Origin: Bacillota bacterium
GTDB lineage: Bacteria; Bacillota; Clostridia; Oscillospirales; Acutalibacteraceae
Direction of reading: 5' to 3'
Assembly (NCBI GenBank): GCA_023401495.1
Contig: JAEXDU010000167.1
Location: 1 to 11,583, forward strand
DNA: 11,583 bases
Positions 5,423 through 11,583 of the stretch are shown in pieces. The notes below the pieces were generated by a model that was not told the origin of the DNA, ran no database searches, and saw only the letters and a program-made list of their open reading frames with translations. Position numbers and translations under genes: made by a program. The first letter of the stretch is position 1. Every line of letters begins with the position of its first letter.

Positions 5423-6241
5423 CTAGCCTGAAATCGGCTGGGGGAAAGGCCGCCAGTTCAGGACAGAGGGTTGTGTGGAGGAGGAACTTTGGGATGCCTT
5501 TTCCAGCTTTTTAAAGTCAGGGCGGGCCGCGGAATTCTCGATGAAATAAGCGGATTGAGTTGCGCCTTCTATCCGGCTGGAATTCAGCATGCGGATGATC
5601 CGGTCGGCGGTGGTGATCCCGATTCCGTGCCCGTAATACAGTCCGCCCGGCATGATGATGACATTTTCGCCCTGCAGCTCTGAGAACTCCGGATCGACTT
5701 CCGGGTTGATGAAGTAGCACCGGTCTCCCAGCAGGATATCCGCAACGGGTTTGGGCGCGCCGGTTTCCCGGAGCAGGGGGTCTAATTTATGCCAGTTCAT
5801 CAGGTAGATCGAGGGGAACAGGCGGTTGAAGGTCTCTTCCGGAAGAACCTCCAGCAGAGCCTTATAATACACAATGACCATGGCGGTCGCGCATTCCGTA
5901 CCGTACTTTCGGCCGTTATTAAAAATATCCCGGATCGCGTCGCTGGGCTTCACACCGCTTTTCAGAAGAAAACCGCCGTTGCTGGTTCTTTCCCAATAAT
6001 CCGGATTGCATTCCGACTTATGAAAAACGGCGAATTTCATCCCGCTGCTGTTCAGCTGTTTTGCCGCGTTCACAATTTCCCTGCGCATAGAAAGCTCAAA
6101 TTTGAGCTGATCCAGTGTGTCGTACCGGTAGGTCTCCGTGCTTTTGGACATCTGCTCCAAAAGCTGCCTTTCGATACTGTTTTCGGGGTATGCCCCGATG
6201 ATGTCAGAAAGTGGAAGAGAGGAGCCGGATACCGTAATCAT
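5423..6241 (-). CDS. tgl: Spore-coat protein-glutamine gamma-glutamyltransferase (transglutaminase Tgl)
   Basis: The 272-residue product matches Bacillus subtilis Tgl, which forms epsilon-(gamma-glutamyl)lysine cross-links between coat proteins in the mother cell late in sporulation. Conserved stretches are MITVSG at the start, KFELSMRREIVNAAK (47-61), the catalytic block GTECATAMVIVYY with nucleophile Cys117, GENVI with Glu192 (equivalent to E187), and YYGHGIGI with His205 (equivalent to H200). All three key residues are present. The last 30 or so residues (241-272), rich in Ser, Gln and Pro, extend beyond the roughly 245-residue Bacillus enzyme. The ATG at 6241 is preceded by GGAGG with seven bases of spacing and matches the family N-terminus; a longer frame to 6304 lies inside the upstream gene and is rejected. 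The start overlaps the upstream stop (ATGA), so the two genes are translationally coupled. Confidence 0.95.
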   Translation of the reverse strand: MITVSGSSLPLSDIIGAYPENSIERQLLEQMSKSTETYRYDTLDQLKFELSMRREIVNAAKQLNSSGMKFAVFHKSECNPDYWERTSNGGFLLKSGVKPSDAIRDIFNNGRKYGTECATAMVIVYYKALLEVLPEETFNRLFPSIYLMNWHKLDPLLRETGAPKPVADILLGDRCYFINPEVDPEFSELQGENVIIMPGGLYYGHGIGITTADRIIRMLNSSRIEGATQSAYFIENSAARPDFKKLEKASQSSSSTQPSVLNWRPFPQPISG

Positions 6242-7230
6242 TCGTCTCCCTCCAATCTGGCCTTTGCCGATTTGATCTGCTCTTTCACAGGCGCATGCAG
6301 CCATTCTTTCCAGGCCGGCACGCTTTTGCTGCAGATTTTCTGCGAGTAATCAGATAAAGCTTTTTTCTCCTCAAAGCTCAGCTGCTGGAAAGCCGCGATG
6401 GATTCATTTTCATCGTCGGCCAACCAAGAAATCGGCTCTTTGCTGTAGGAGGGGGTTCCTTTTTGCAGGTATTTCCGTTCCAGGTCTACGGCACAAAAGG
6501 TCGGCTTGCTTGTATATTGAAAGGTTTCCTGTGTGAAATACAGGTAGGGCAGATTTTCTTCCAGCCAGTGAAGATATCCCTCGTGCCGCCCTTTGCCGTC
6601 GCCTCTCACAGCCTGAAGATCGGTTTTATCGATGTTTAAAAGCTCGGCGGCCAGCTCGGCGTCTTTCGGTTCGGAAGACATAAGGCGCTGCGCGACCAGC
6701 TTCAGTATCTGCGGGTCCTGGAAACGGAAGAGCGCAAAGACCAGATCGTGAATATAGCGCCCGTCGCGGTTGCGTTTGAAAATCAGATCAACCACCAGCG
6801 GAAGGACATCGGCGTCTTTATGAACCGTGATCAGCACTGATGCGGCCACATCCAGTATCTCTTCATAATCGTCCTCAGGGATTTCCTCGGCAGAGCCGGT
6901 TTCCAAAATCCATTTGAGAACGGGATACGCCGAATTCTGCTTGGGCGACAGAGAATTGGCTCCGGGCGTTTTGGGGCCTTTGACCCGGTTTGCAATCTGT
7001 AAGGCAGTCATATTGCGCGAATTCAAATATCTCTGAGCGCGCTGCTGCAGAATTGGTTCGCGCAGTATGTACAGGCTGGGGAACATCAGCCGGTCGTCGT
7101 TGAGCATGGCGGTCGCACGCCTGACGTCTTTCCGGAAAACCTCCAGAAAAGTGCCCTTACATTTTTCGGCTCCTTCGGTCATCCGGATCTGATCCAGATA
7201 GCTGTAATCATTCAAATGCTCTGCGTTCAT
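6238..7230 (-). CDS. Uncharacterised helical protein coupled to tgl
   Basis: I do not recognise this 330-residue protein. It has no signal peptide, membrane segment or obvious catalytic motif. Residues 115-205 are strongly helical with spaced hydrophobics (ILDVAASVL, LPLVVDLIF, HDLVFALFRF, ILKLVAQRL), resembling HEAT/ARM-type helical repeats. Residues 215-260 contain an aromatic-rich stretch (HWLEENLPYLYF) that could be a conserved surface. The C-terminus (265-330) is charged and helical. Its TGA stop overlaps the tgl start by four bases, so it is expressed with the transglutaminase and probably acts in spore-coat assembly or as a partner or substrate of Tgl; that role is inferred from position alone. 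The start follows CGGAG about nine bases upstream. No Tgl-like catalytic residues are seen. Confidence 0.8.
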   Translation of the reverse strand: MNAEHLNDYSYLDQIRMTEGAEKCKGTFLEVFRKDVRRATAMLNDDRLMFPSLYILREPILQQRAQRYLNSRNMTALQIANRVKGPKTPGANSLSPKQNSAYPVLKWILETGSAEEIPEDDYEEILDVAASVLITVHKDADVLPLVVDLIFKRNRDGRYIHDLVFALFRFQDPQILKLVAQRLMSSEPKDAELAAELLNIDKTDLQAVRGDGKGRHEGYLHWLEENLPYLYFTQETFQYTSKPTFCAVDLERKYLQKGTPSYSKEPISWLADDENESIAAFQQLSFEEKKALSDYSQKICSKSVPAWKEWLHAPVKEQIKSAKARLEGDE

Positions 7231-7292
7231 AAAATCAACTCCGTCTTTCTGTTGTCTTCCGTCCGCAGATAGAGCTGACGGGAATATACAGG

Positions 7293-7320
7293 ATTTTAAC
7301 GCCTGATACCATCATATTAA
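7293..7320 (-). promoter_or_regulatory. Candidate promoter of the tgl operon
   Basis: On the minus strand, TTAATA (7320-7315, 4 of 6) and TAAAAT (7298-7293, 5 of 6) are 16 bases apart, about 60 bases before the start at 7230. Bacillus tgl depends on the late mother-cell sigma factor, and I find no CATAnnnTA-type box here. This sigma-A-like call is therefore tentative. Confidence 0.3.
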
Positions 7321-7395
7321 GGCAGGGTGTCCTTGTTTCTTAAAAAGACGGAAAAGACAAAAATAAAGGATGCAAACTGATCTGGTTCCATGGCA

Positions 7396-7434
7396 AAATG
7401 ATCCCCCACCGGCTCAGTCGGTGGGGGATCATTT
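7396..7434 (-). terminator. Terminator of the AraC-family regulator gene
   Basis: A 16-bp perfect inverted repeat (7396-7411 with 7419-7434, core GATCCCCCACCG) closes a 7-base loop. It lies 37 bases beyond the minus-strand stop at 7472. T residues occur within and after the minus-strand right arm (ATTTTG). Confidence 0.82.
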
Positions 7435-7471
7435 CAAAATATAGAATTGCCGCAGTCAGGTTTCGTACGCA

Positions 7472-8380
7472 TTATTCCAGCGGGGGAAACAGGCTGTTGT
7501 TTTCATGGGACGTTTGATACTGCTTCGGACTCTTTCCCGTATGCTGTTTAAAGGAATGGCTGAAGTGGGCCAGACTGTTATAGCCGACGAGAGCGCAGAC
7601 GTCGTCCACCGAATACTTGTTTAAAAGCAGCTCCTTCGATTTTGCAATCCGGCAGCTGATGAGATATTGGGTAGGGGTCATTCCCATCACCTTCCGGAAC
7701 AGCTCGCTCAGATAAAATTTATTGATATAAAATTTCTGTGCCAGGAAATCCAGAGACAGTTTTTCCATGTAATTTTTATGGATGTACTGGATGATTTCAT
7801 AAATGCGTCCATAGGTTCCGGTGTCCATATCACTGCACAGATTGTGCTGTTTGCGATAGATGCGGTTGATTTTGATCAGGAGCTGGCCGAATAAAAATTT
7901 AATCATCAAATCCTGGCCGAACAGGTCCTGCGGCTGGCTCTGCTCGTCCCCAAAATGGTTCTGCTGATAATTCAGCTGGCTCAACAGCACCAGAATATCC
8001 TGTGCTTCTTCCGGGCTCAGGAACAAAATATTGGCGTCTGCAAACGGGCGAAAGAAAAAGCATTCCAGCAGATTGGTGGACGCGGAGGAAAAAGGTTCGA
8101 TCCACTCCGGCTTAAAATACAGCACATAGCGGTCATTCAGTTTGGCCTGCGGCAGCATACGCAGAAGGTGCAGGTCCATGTTGTTGAACAGCAGCAGCGT
8201 GTTGGGGCGCAAAATATAGGTTTGATCCTGTATGATGCACTGAATATCGTCCGACAGGTTCAAGAGAATTTCAAACACATCGTGAATATGAAAATTGATT
8301 TTTTCGCTCTGCGTGGTGACCTTGTGTTCCACAGAGAAATCGCGGATGAAATTTTCTTTGTACTGAGCATATTGCCGCAT
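7472..8380 (-). CDS. AraC-family transcriptional regulator with N-terminal cupin domain
   Basis: The 302-residue protein has an N-terminal sensing domain of the AraC cupin type: FHIHDVFEI near 30-38 supplies the usual His pair, and Y55-D69 forms the jelly-roll strands. Residues 188-290 are a complete AraC DNA-binding domain. Its first helix-turn-helix is around 208-229 (LSLDFLAQKFYINKFYLSELF) and its second around 257-279 (VDDVCALVGYNSLAHFSHSFK), followed by the family signature GKSPKQY. Such proteins usually sense a sugar or related small molecule and activate nearby operons. It lies downstream of, and on the same strand as, the glycyl radical enzyme/bicupin/isomerase operon, but has its own promoter and is separated by a terminator. 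It may regulate that operon; the sequence does not prove this. Start at 8380 follows GGTGAG. Confidence 0.93.
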   Translation of the reverse strand: MRQYAQYKENFIRDFSVEHKVTTQSEKINFHIHDVFEILLNLSDDIQCIIQDQTYILRPNTLLLFNNMDLHLLRMLPQAKLNDRYVLYFKPEWIEPFSSASTNLLECFFFRPFADANILFLSPEEAQDILVLLSQLNYQQNHFGDEQSQPQDLFGQDLMIKFLFGQLLIKINRIYRKQHNLCSDMDTGTYGRIYEIIQYIHKNYMEKLSLDFLAQKFYINKFYLSELFRKVMGMTPTQYLISCRIAKSKELLLNKYSVDDVCALVGYNSLAHFSHSFKQHTGKSPKQYQTSHENNSLFPPLE

Positions 8381-8416
8381 GGTAACTCACCGCCCGATCG
8401 CGATTATTTCATTTTC

Positions 8417-8425
8417 ATTATACCA
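8417..8425 (-). promoter_or_regulatory. Extended -10 promoter of the AraC-family gene
   Basis: The minus strand reads TGGTATAAT: a perfect TATAAT with the TGn extension. The -35 region is poor (TCGCTA at 18 bases), which suits an extended -10 promoter or one needing an activator. The start would be near 8410, about 30 bases before the ATG. Confidence 0.65.
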
Positions 8426-8526
8426 AATAAACGCCGTAAATAGCGATAGGATAAGATCGTTTTTTAGAAAAATAAAACTAAGAGTGCTGCTGTAATAAAA
8501 ATCCGCTTTATAAAAGAAATCCCGAA

Positions 8527-8560
8527 AAGGACAGCGATGATGAACTTCATCGCTGTCCTT
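8527..8560 (-). terminator. Terminator of the glycyl radical enzyme/bicupin/isomerase operon
   Basis: A 14-bp perfect inverted repeat (8527-8540 with 8547-8560, AAGGACAGCGATGA and its complement) has a 6-base loop. It begins 22 bases after the isomerase stop codon at 8582. On the minus strand it ends in CCTTTTC, a short T-run, so read-through into the AraC gene cannot be excluded. Confidence 0.7.
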
Positions 8561-8581
8561 ATGATTGATTTTGCGGAGTGC

Positions 8582-9688
8582 TCAAAGCGGGCCGAAGCAC
8601 TGCAGGATTTCCAGCGGTTCGCCGCCGTCAGAAAGCATTTCACAGTCCCCGGATTCCGCCGGAAAAAACACCTGCCGCCCGGGGCAAAGCCGGATTTCCG
8701 TCGTGCCGCAGATGAGCCGCCCGCTCCCGGATAAAACATACAGTACGGAAAATTCTCCGCTTTGCCGGATGTGCGCGCTCGACGGAACCAAAAGGGAATC
8801 CATGCGGAACATGGGCGTGTTGGTATAGCCGATGATCTGTGTACGCAGCATGCCGCCGTTTTTTTCCGCCCGGCCGGGAATCTTCCACTTTTTCAGGGTC
8901 TCCTCATAAGAATAACCGGTAAAGTCGAAGCAGTCGAACATTTTTTCAAAGCCGAGGCCCTGGTGGCACATGGAGTCTGCAATCAGCAGGCCGGAGGGCG
9001 TACTGCGCTCCACGCGGATGGTATAGTCGGTCGGCTCCTGAATCTCCGCCAGAAAGCACCCCGCGCCGATGGCGTGCGGTGTGCCGCCCTCGATCAAGAA
9101 AGTATCTCCGCGGCTGACCTCAAAACGGTGCATGCATTCGAGCATGCCCGGAATGTCCTGCCGCTGGAACAGATCTTTCCAGTATTCCCGGGTGATCCCG
9201 GGGCGAAAACCCAGGTAGATCGCAGGCTTTTCTCCGCCGATCTCTCTGCCGCCAAGAATATGCCAGCATTCCGTCTTTCCGTAGTCCGACTGAAATAGAA
9301 CCTTTGCCTGCTGGCGGCTGGGGTGCACCTGAATGGAAAGCCGCTCGCTGGAATCGATCAGCTTGATGAGCACGCCCATCTGCCCGCCGCGCTGTGCGGA
9401 CTTTGCCCCCAGGTACGCCGCCGGATCACTCCCGATCAGCTCCCGCAGGCTCACCTGCGGGGCCTCTTCCGGGTGGCTGAGCCCTTCGTCAAGAATGTGT
9501 TCCCGCCCGGCGTTGCGCGCGGTGACGGTGGAGGCGATCCATTCCTCCGGGAAGTGCGTATCCTCCCGCTCTGTTTTGCCGTGCAGCGCATCCAGCAGCT
9601 TTCCGCCCAAATAGGTGCGCCAGGCGCGGGGATTATCGAGCGCGAACGGCGCGCCGGCCAGCGCCGGCAGACTGTCAGATAATTTCAT
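8582..9688 (-). CDS. manA: Type I mannose-6-phosphate isomerase
   Basis: The 368-residue cytosolic metalloenzyme interconverts mannose 6-phosphate and fructose 6-phosphate. The zinc ligands are in place: Gln120 and His122 in SIQVHPS, Glu140 in KTECWHIL, and His205 in GGTPHAIGAG. The DYTIRVERSTPSG stretch at 221-233 supplies the active-site arginine (R225). The last 100 residues form the C-terminal cupin (YVLSGSGRLICG). The protein is about 50 residues longer than the short Bacillus-type enzyme. Start is fixed by AGGAGG seven bases before the ATG at 9688. It is the third gene of the operon, 15 bases after the bicupin gene. Position next to a radical enzyme raises the possibility that the substrate is another aldose phosphate; the sequence cannot decide. 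Confidence 0.92.
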   Translation of the reverse strand: MKLSDSLPALAGAPFALDNPRAWRTYLGGKLLDALHGKTEREDTHFPEEWIASTVTARNAGREHILDEGLSHPEEAPQVSLRELIGSDPAAYLGAKSAQRGGQMGVLIKLIDSSERLSIQVHPSRQQAKVLFQSDYGKTECWHILGGREIGGEKPAIYLGFRPGITREYWKDLFQRQDIPGMLECMHRFEVSRGDTFLIEGGTPHAIGAGCFLAEIQEPTDYTIRVERSTPSGLLIADSMCHQGLGFEKMFDCFDFTGYSYEETLKKWKIPGRAEKNGGMLRTQIIGYTNTPMFRMDSLLVPSSAHIRQSGEFSVLYVLSGSGRLICGTTEIRLCPGRQVFFPAESGDCEMLSDGGEPLEILQCFGPL

Positions 9689-9703
9689 GCCAATCCTCCT
9701 GCT

Positions 9704-10441
9704 TTATACGGGCTTATGCACTTCATCCAGATAGGTCAGCCCGCTTTCGTCCGGGATGAAATCGATCCACAGATAATGGGCGCACTGCGTTTTCCCCACA
9801 AAGACCCCGTGGTTGCTGCCGAGCGGGATATGCAGAATGGTGTCGCCCTTCATGGGGTGCTGCAGGCTGTCGATCAGCAGAATGCAGTCGTTCTCCGAAA
9901 AACTGTAGAAAAACTGATCCAGCAGAGGATGCGCGTGCTGGCCGATCAGGTCGGTGCCGTGCGTTTCCACCGAACCCATGGCAAAGCGGGGCAGAACGCG
10001 GTGCGGTACGATCGCGCGGCTGATCGTTTTCTCGCTCTTGAAAGGGTCGCGGTATTTCTGCGCCTGCTCGTAGGTCTGTGTAAACGGGAGGGCGGCGCTT
10101 TCCATTTCCTGAACCTCTTTTTCCGTCAGCTTCCAGCGGATTTCCAAAAGATGTGCGTCCTCCAAGGCTGTGATCGTCACCGCCTTCTGCGGATGCTCCG
10201 CGTAAACGGCTTTTTCGGCATACACCGTCTGCTGCCCGCGGCTCGCAAACTCCAGTTCGCCCTGAATCAGGAACAGCACGCGCAGGGTATCCCCGGTTGC
10301 CTCCAGCGTTTTGCTGCTGCCCTGCCGCAGGATGTGCAGGCAGGGTAGCGCCCCCGGAATCTCCTCCGGCAGCAGGGTCAGCTCCGCCTGCGTCGTTTTG
10401 CCAAGGTCTAAAATCTCCTGCTGAATATCGGATGTTTTCAT
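9704..10441 (-). CDS. Bicupin protein of unknown function
   Basis: The 245-residue product has two cupin-like halves. The first (about 30-105) keeps the fold (LRVLFLIQGELEFASRG) but shows no metal-binding histidine cluster. The second (about 145-228) has GQHAHPLLDQFFYSF with His169 and His171, an Asp175/Gln176 at the usual third-ligand position, and a fourth ligand His211 in IPLGSNHGV, so it probably binds a metal. It could be a sugar or uronate isomerase, epimerase or lyase, or a small-molecule sensor; I do not recognise a named family. Start at 10441 has AAAAGGAG nine bases upstream. The gene is separated by 15 bases from the glycyl radical enzyme upstream and from the mannose-6-phosphate isomerase downstream, so all three are co-transcribed. 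Confidence 0.75.
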   Translation of the reverse strand: MKTSDIQQEILDLGKTTQAELTLLPEEIPGALPCLHILRQGSSKTLEATGDTLRVLFLIQGELEFASRGQQTVYAEKAVYAEHPQKAVTITALEDAHLLEIRWKLTEKEVQEMESAALPFTQTYEQAQKYRDPFKSEKTISRAIVPHRVLPRFAMGSVETHGTDLIGQHAHPLLDQFFYSFSENDCILLIDSLQHPMKGDTILHIPLGSNHGVFVGKTQCAHYLWIDFIPDESGLTYLDEVHKPV

Positions 10442-10456
10442 TTTTCGCGTCTCCTT

Positions 10457-11583
10457 TTAAATCACTTGCCGCTCTTCCTCGGACCCCGCGTTGACGGCCA
10501 GCACCCTGTCTACCACAAGCTGCCGGAACTCCGGCGACAGCATGGAGAAGAAGGCGGTGAAACCCGTGACGCGAACGACCAGATCGGGGTAAAGAGAGGG
10601 ATTTTGATGCGCCTGCAAAATTTGATCCTTATCGATGATGTTGATGTTCAGCAGGGTGTTGCCCTGCTCGAGCAGCGTGCGGATCAGGCTGACCATTTTA
10701 TCCACGGCTTCCGGGCTGTTTGCAAGTCCGGGATCAACTTCGAGCTGGAAGGGGGCGGTGTTGCCGTAGCCCGGCTGTATCGCCGCGATGGAATTGGCGA
10801 TCGCCGTGACCGCGCCGTCCTTGCGGAAGCCGGAATGCGGGTTCGCCCCGTGGCTGATCGCCTCGCCGTCGTGCCGGCCGTTCGGGGTCGCGCGGATATT
10901 GCGGCCGAATTCCAGCGTGTTCGACCAGCTGAACCAGCCGGGGATAAAGCAAATTTCGGGGTAGAGCCTGCTCTGCTCCCGCACCATATCAGAGAATGTT
11001 TTGCTGATGCGTTTTGCCCAGGCGTCGCCCGCCGTGTCGCCGCCGCAGTAGCGCTCGCTGTGCAGCATCATCTGGCGGACGTATTCCCCGTCAAAATCGG
11101 AGTAGTTGAACTGCATGTGGCGCGTCAAATCCTCAAAGGTGATCTTGTTTTCTTTCTCGATGCGCTGTTCGCACGCGGCAAAGCTGTCCGCCACGGTGGC
11201 CAGCCCCGCACCGTCGATGCACATGTTGAAATACCGAGCGCTCTTCGTAATGTCGCGGCCCTCTTCCACGGGGCCGTGGCTGAGCAGGTTGCAGATCAGC
11301 TCCGGCTCGTTTTTCTCCTGATACTTCAGGTGGAACAGGATGCCCTTCGCGGTAACGGCGACCGCCTTGCCTAAGTGCCGCTCAAAATATTCCCACAGCA
11401 GGGCGACCGAGGGCTCCTCCTCGTGCTTCATCATATCGTAATAGGCCACCTCGAACACCTTGGCGGTGTTGACCTTTACCAGGTCGTTGAGCGTGTACTC
11501 CATGCCCGGGATGCTCATCCAGTGGCACCCGCCCGCAAGGCGGCGGCGCGCCAGCTCTTTTGTGTACCCGCATTTGACAAAGC
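10457..11583 (-). CDS. Glycyl radical enzyme, pyruvate formate-lyase family (C-terminal half, runs off the right edge)
   Basis: The visible 374 residues are the C-terminal half of a glycyl radical enzyme; the family is usually about 800 residues. The glycyl radical loop VVRVTGFTAFFS carries the radical glycine (codon at 10562-10564), followed by the typical LSPEFRQLVVDR tail. The finger-loop block TPNGRHDGEAISHGANPHSG matches the family's TPDGRxxGEPLxxG pattern. The active-site cysteine (codon at 11525-11527) lies in AGGCHWMS, 321 residues before the glycine, as expected. The residue two after this cysteine is Trp, not the Glu of GCxE-type dehydratases, lyases and decarboxylases, and the Cys-Cys of pyruvate formate-lyase is also absent. 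The substrate is unknown. The frame is open to the window edge; the ATG at 11518 is internal. No activating radical-SAM enzyme is visible. The enzyme is strictly anaerobic and oxygen-sensitive by family. The first operon gene in view. Confidence 0.92.
   Translation of the reverse strand, partial: FVKCGYTKELARRRLAGGCHWMSIPGMEYTLNDLVKVNTAKVFEVAYYDMMKHEEEPSVALLWEYFERHLGKAVAVTAKGILFHLKYQEKNEPELICNLLSHGPVEEGRDITKSARYFNMCIDGAGLATVADSFAACEQRIEKENKITFEDLTRHMQFNYSDFDGEYVRQMMLHSERYCGGDTAGDAWAKRISKTFSDMVREQSRLYPEICFIPGWFSWSNTLEFGRNIRATPNGRHDGEAISHGANPHSGFRKDGAVTAIANSIAAIQPGYGNTAPFQLEVDPGLANSPEAVDKMVSLIRTLLEQGNTLLNINIIDKDQILQAHQNPSLYPDLVVRVTGFTAFFSMLSPEFRQLVVDRVLAVNAGSEEERQVI

Noticed and set aside
6242..6304. 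N-terminal extension of Tgl to the ATG at 6304
   Set aside because: The added 21 residues lie inside the upstream gene, do not match the Tgl family start MI(T/I)VSG, and the ATG at 6241 has an excellent ribosome site.
10466..11374. 302-codon open frame on the plus strand
   Set aside because: It is antisense to the glycyl radical enzyme gene, has an Arg/Ala/Val-rich composition and no family motif.

Overview
The window looks like chromosome from an anaerobic, endospore-forming clostridium of moderate GC content, most like the Oscillospiraceae/Ruminococcaceae. This rests on a spore-coat transglutaminase (Tgl), a glutamine-rich repeat protein resembling gamma-type small acid-soluble spore proteins, a membrane pyrophosphatase of the K+-dependent type, a glycyl radical enzyme, and strong AGGAGG-like ribosome binding sites. 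There are no rRNA or tRNA genes, insertion sequences or CRISPR arrays. Most genes end in a clear rho-independent terminator.

Layout. 1-380: the 3' part of a glutamine-rich gene built of 90-bp repeats. It carries an in-frame stop codon in the first visible repeat and ends at a strong terminator. 443-1667 (minus): a P-loop ATPase made of two related halves, the second with a degenerate P-loop, with its own terminator. 1946-2203 (plus): a small winged-helix-like protein whose stop codon lies in the loop of its terminator. 2244-2744 (plus): a cytosolic cysteine-rich copper-storage protein (Csp/DUF326 type) behind a candidate CsoR-type copper operator and promoter. 2864-3243: a near-consensus promoter followed about 80 bases later by a terminator, which implies a short RNA or attenuated leader, then a possible 31-codon hydrophobic ORF. 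3244-5384 (plus): hppA, the ion-pumping pyrophosphatase. 5423-7230 (minus): a two-gene, translationally coupled unit of an unrecognised helical protein followed by tgl. 7396-8425 (minus): an AraC-family regulator with its own extended -10 promoter. 8527-11583 (minus): an operon read from the right edge, holding the C-terminal half of a glycyl radical enzyme, a bicupin protein and a type I mannose-6-phosphate isomerase, with 15-base gaps between genes.

The most novel part is this right-hand operon. The glycyl radical enzyme has the expected glycyl-radical loop but reads G-C-H-W at the active-site cysteine, where the dehydratase and lyase groups have G-C-x-E. Together with a bicupin, a sugar-phosphate isomerase and a nearby AraC regulator, it suggests a carbohydrate or polyol pathway with unassigned radical chemistry. 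The left half is a loose set of sporulation, metal-handling and energy genes. Tgl and the glutamine-rich repeat protein could be functionally linked, but nothing in the sequence proves it.
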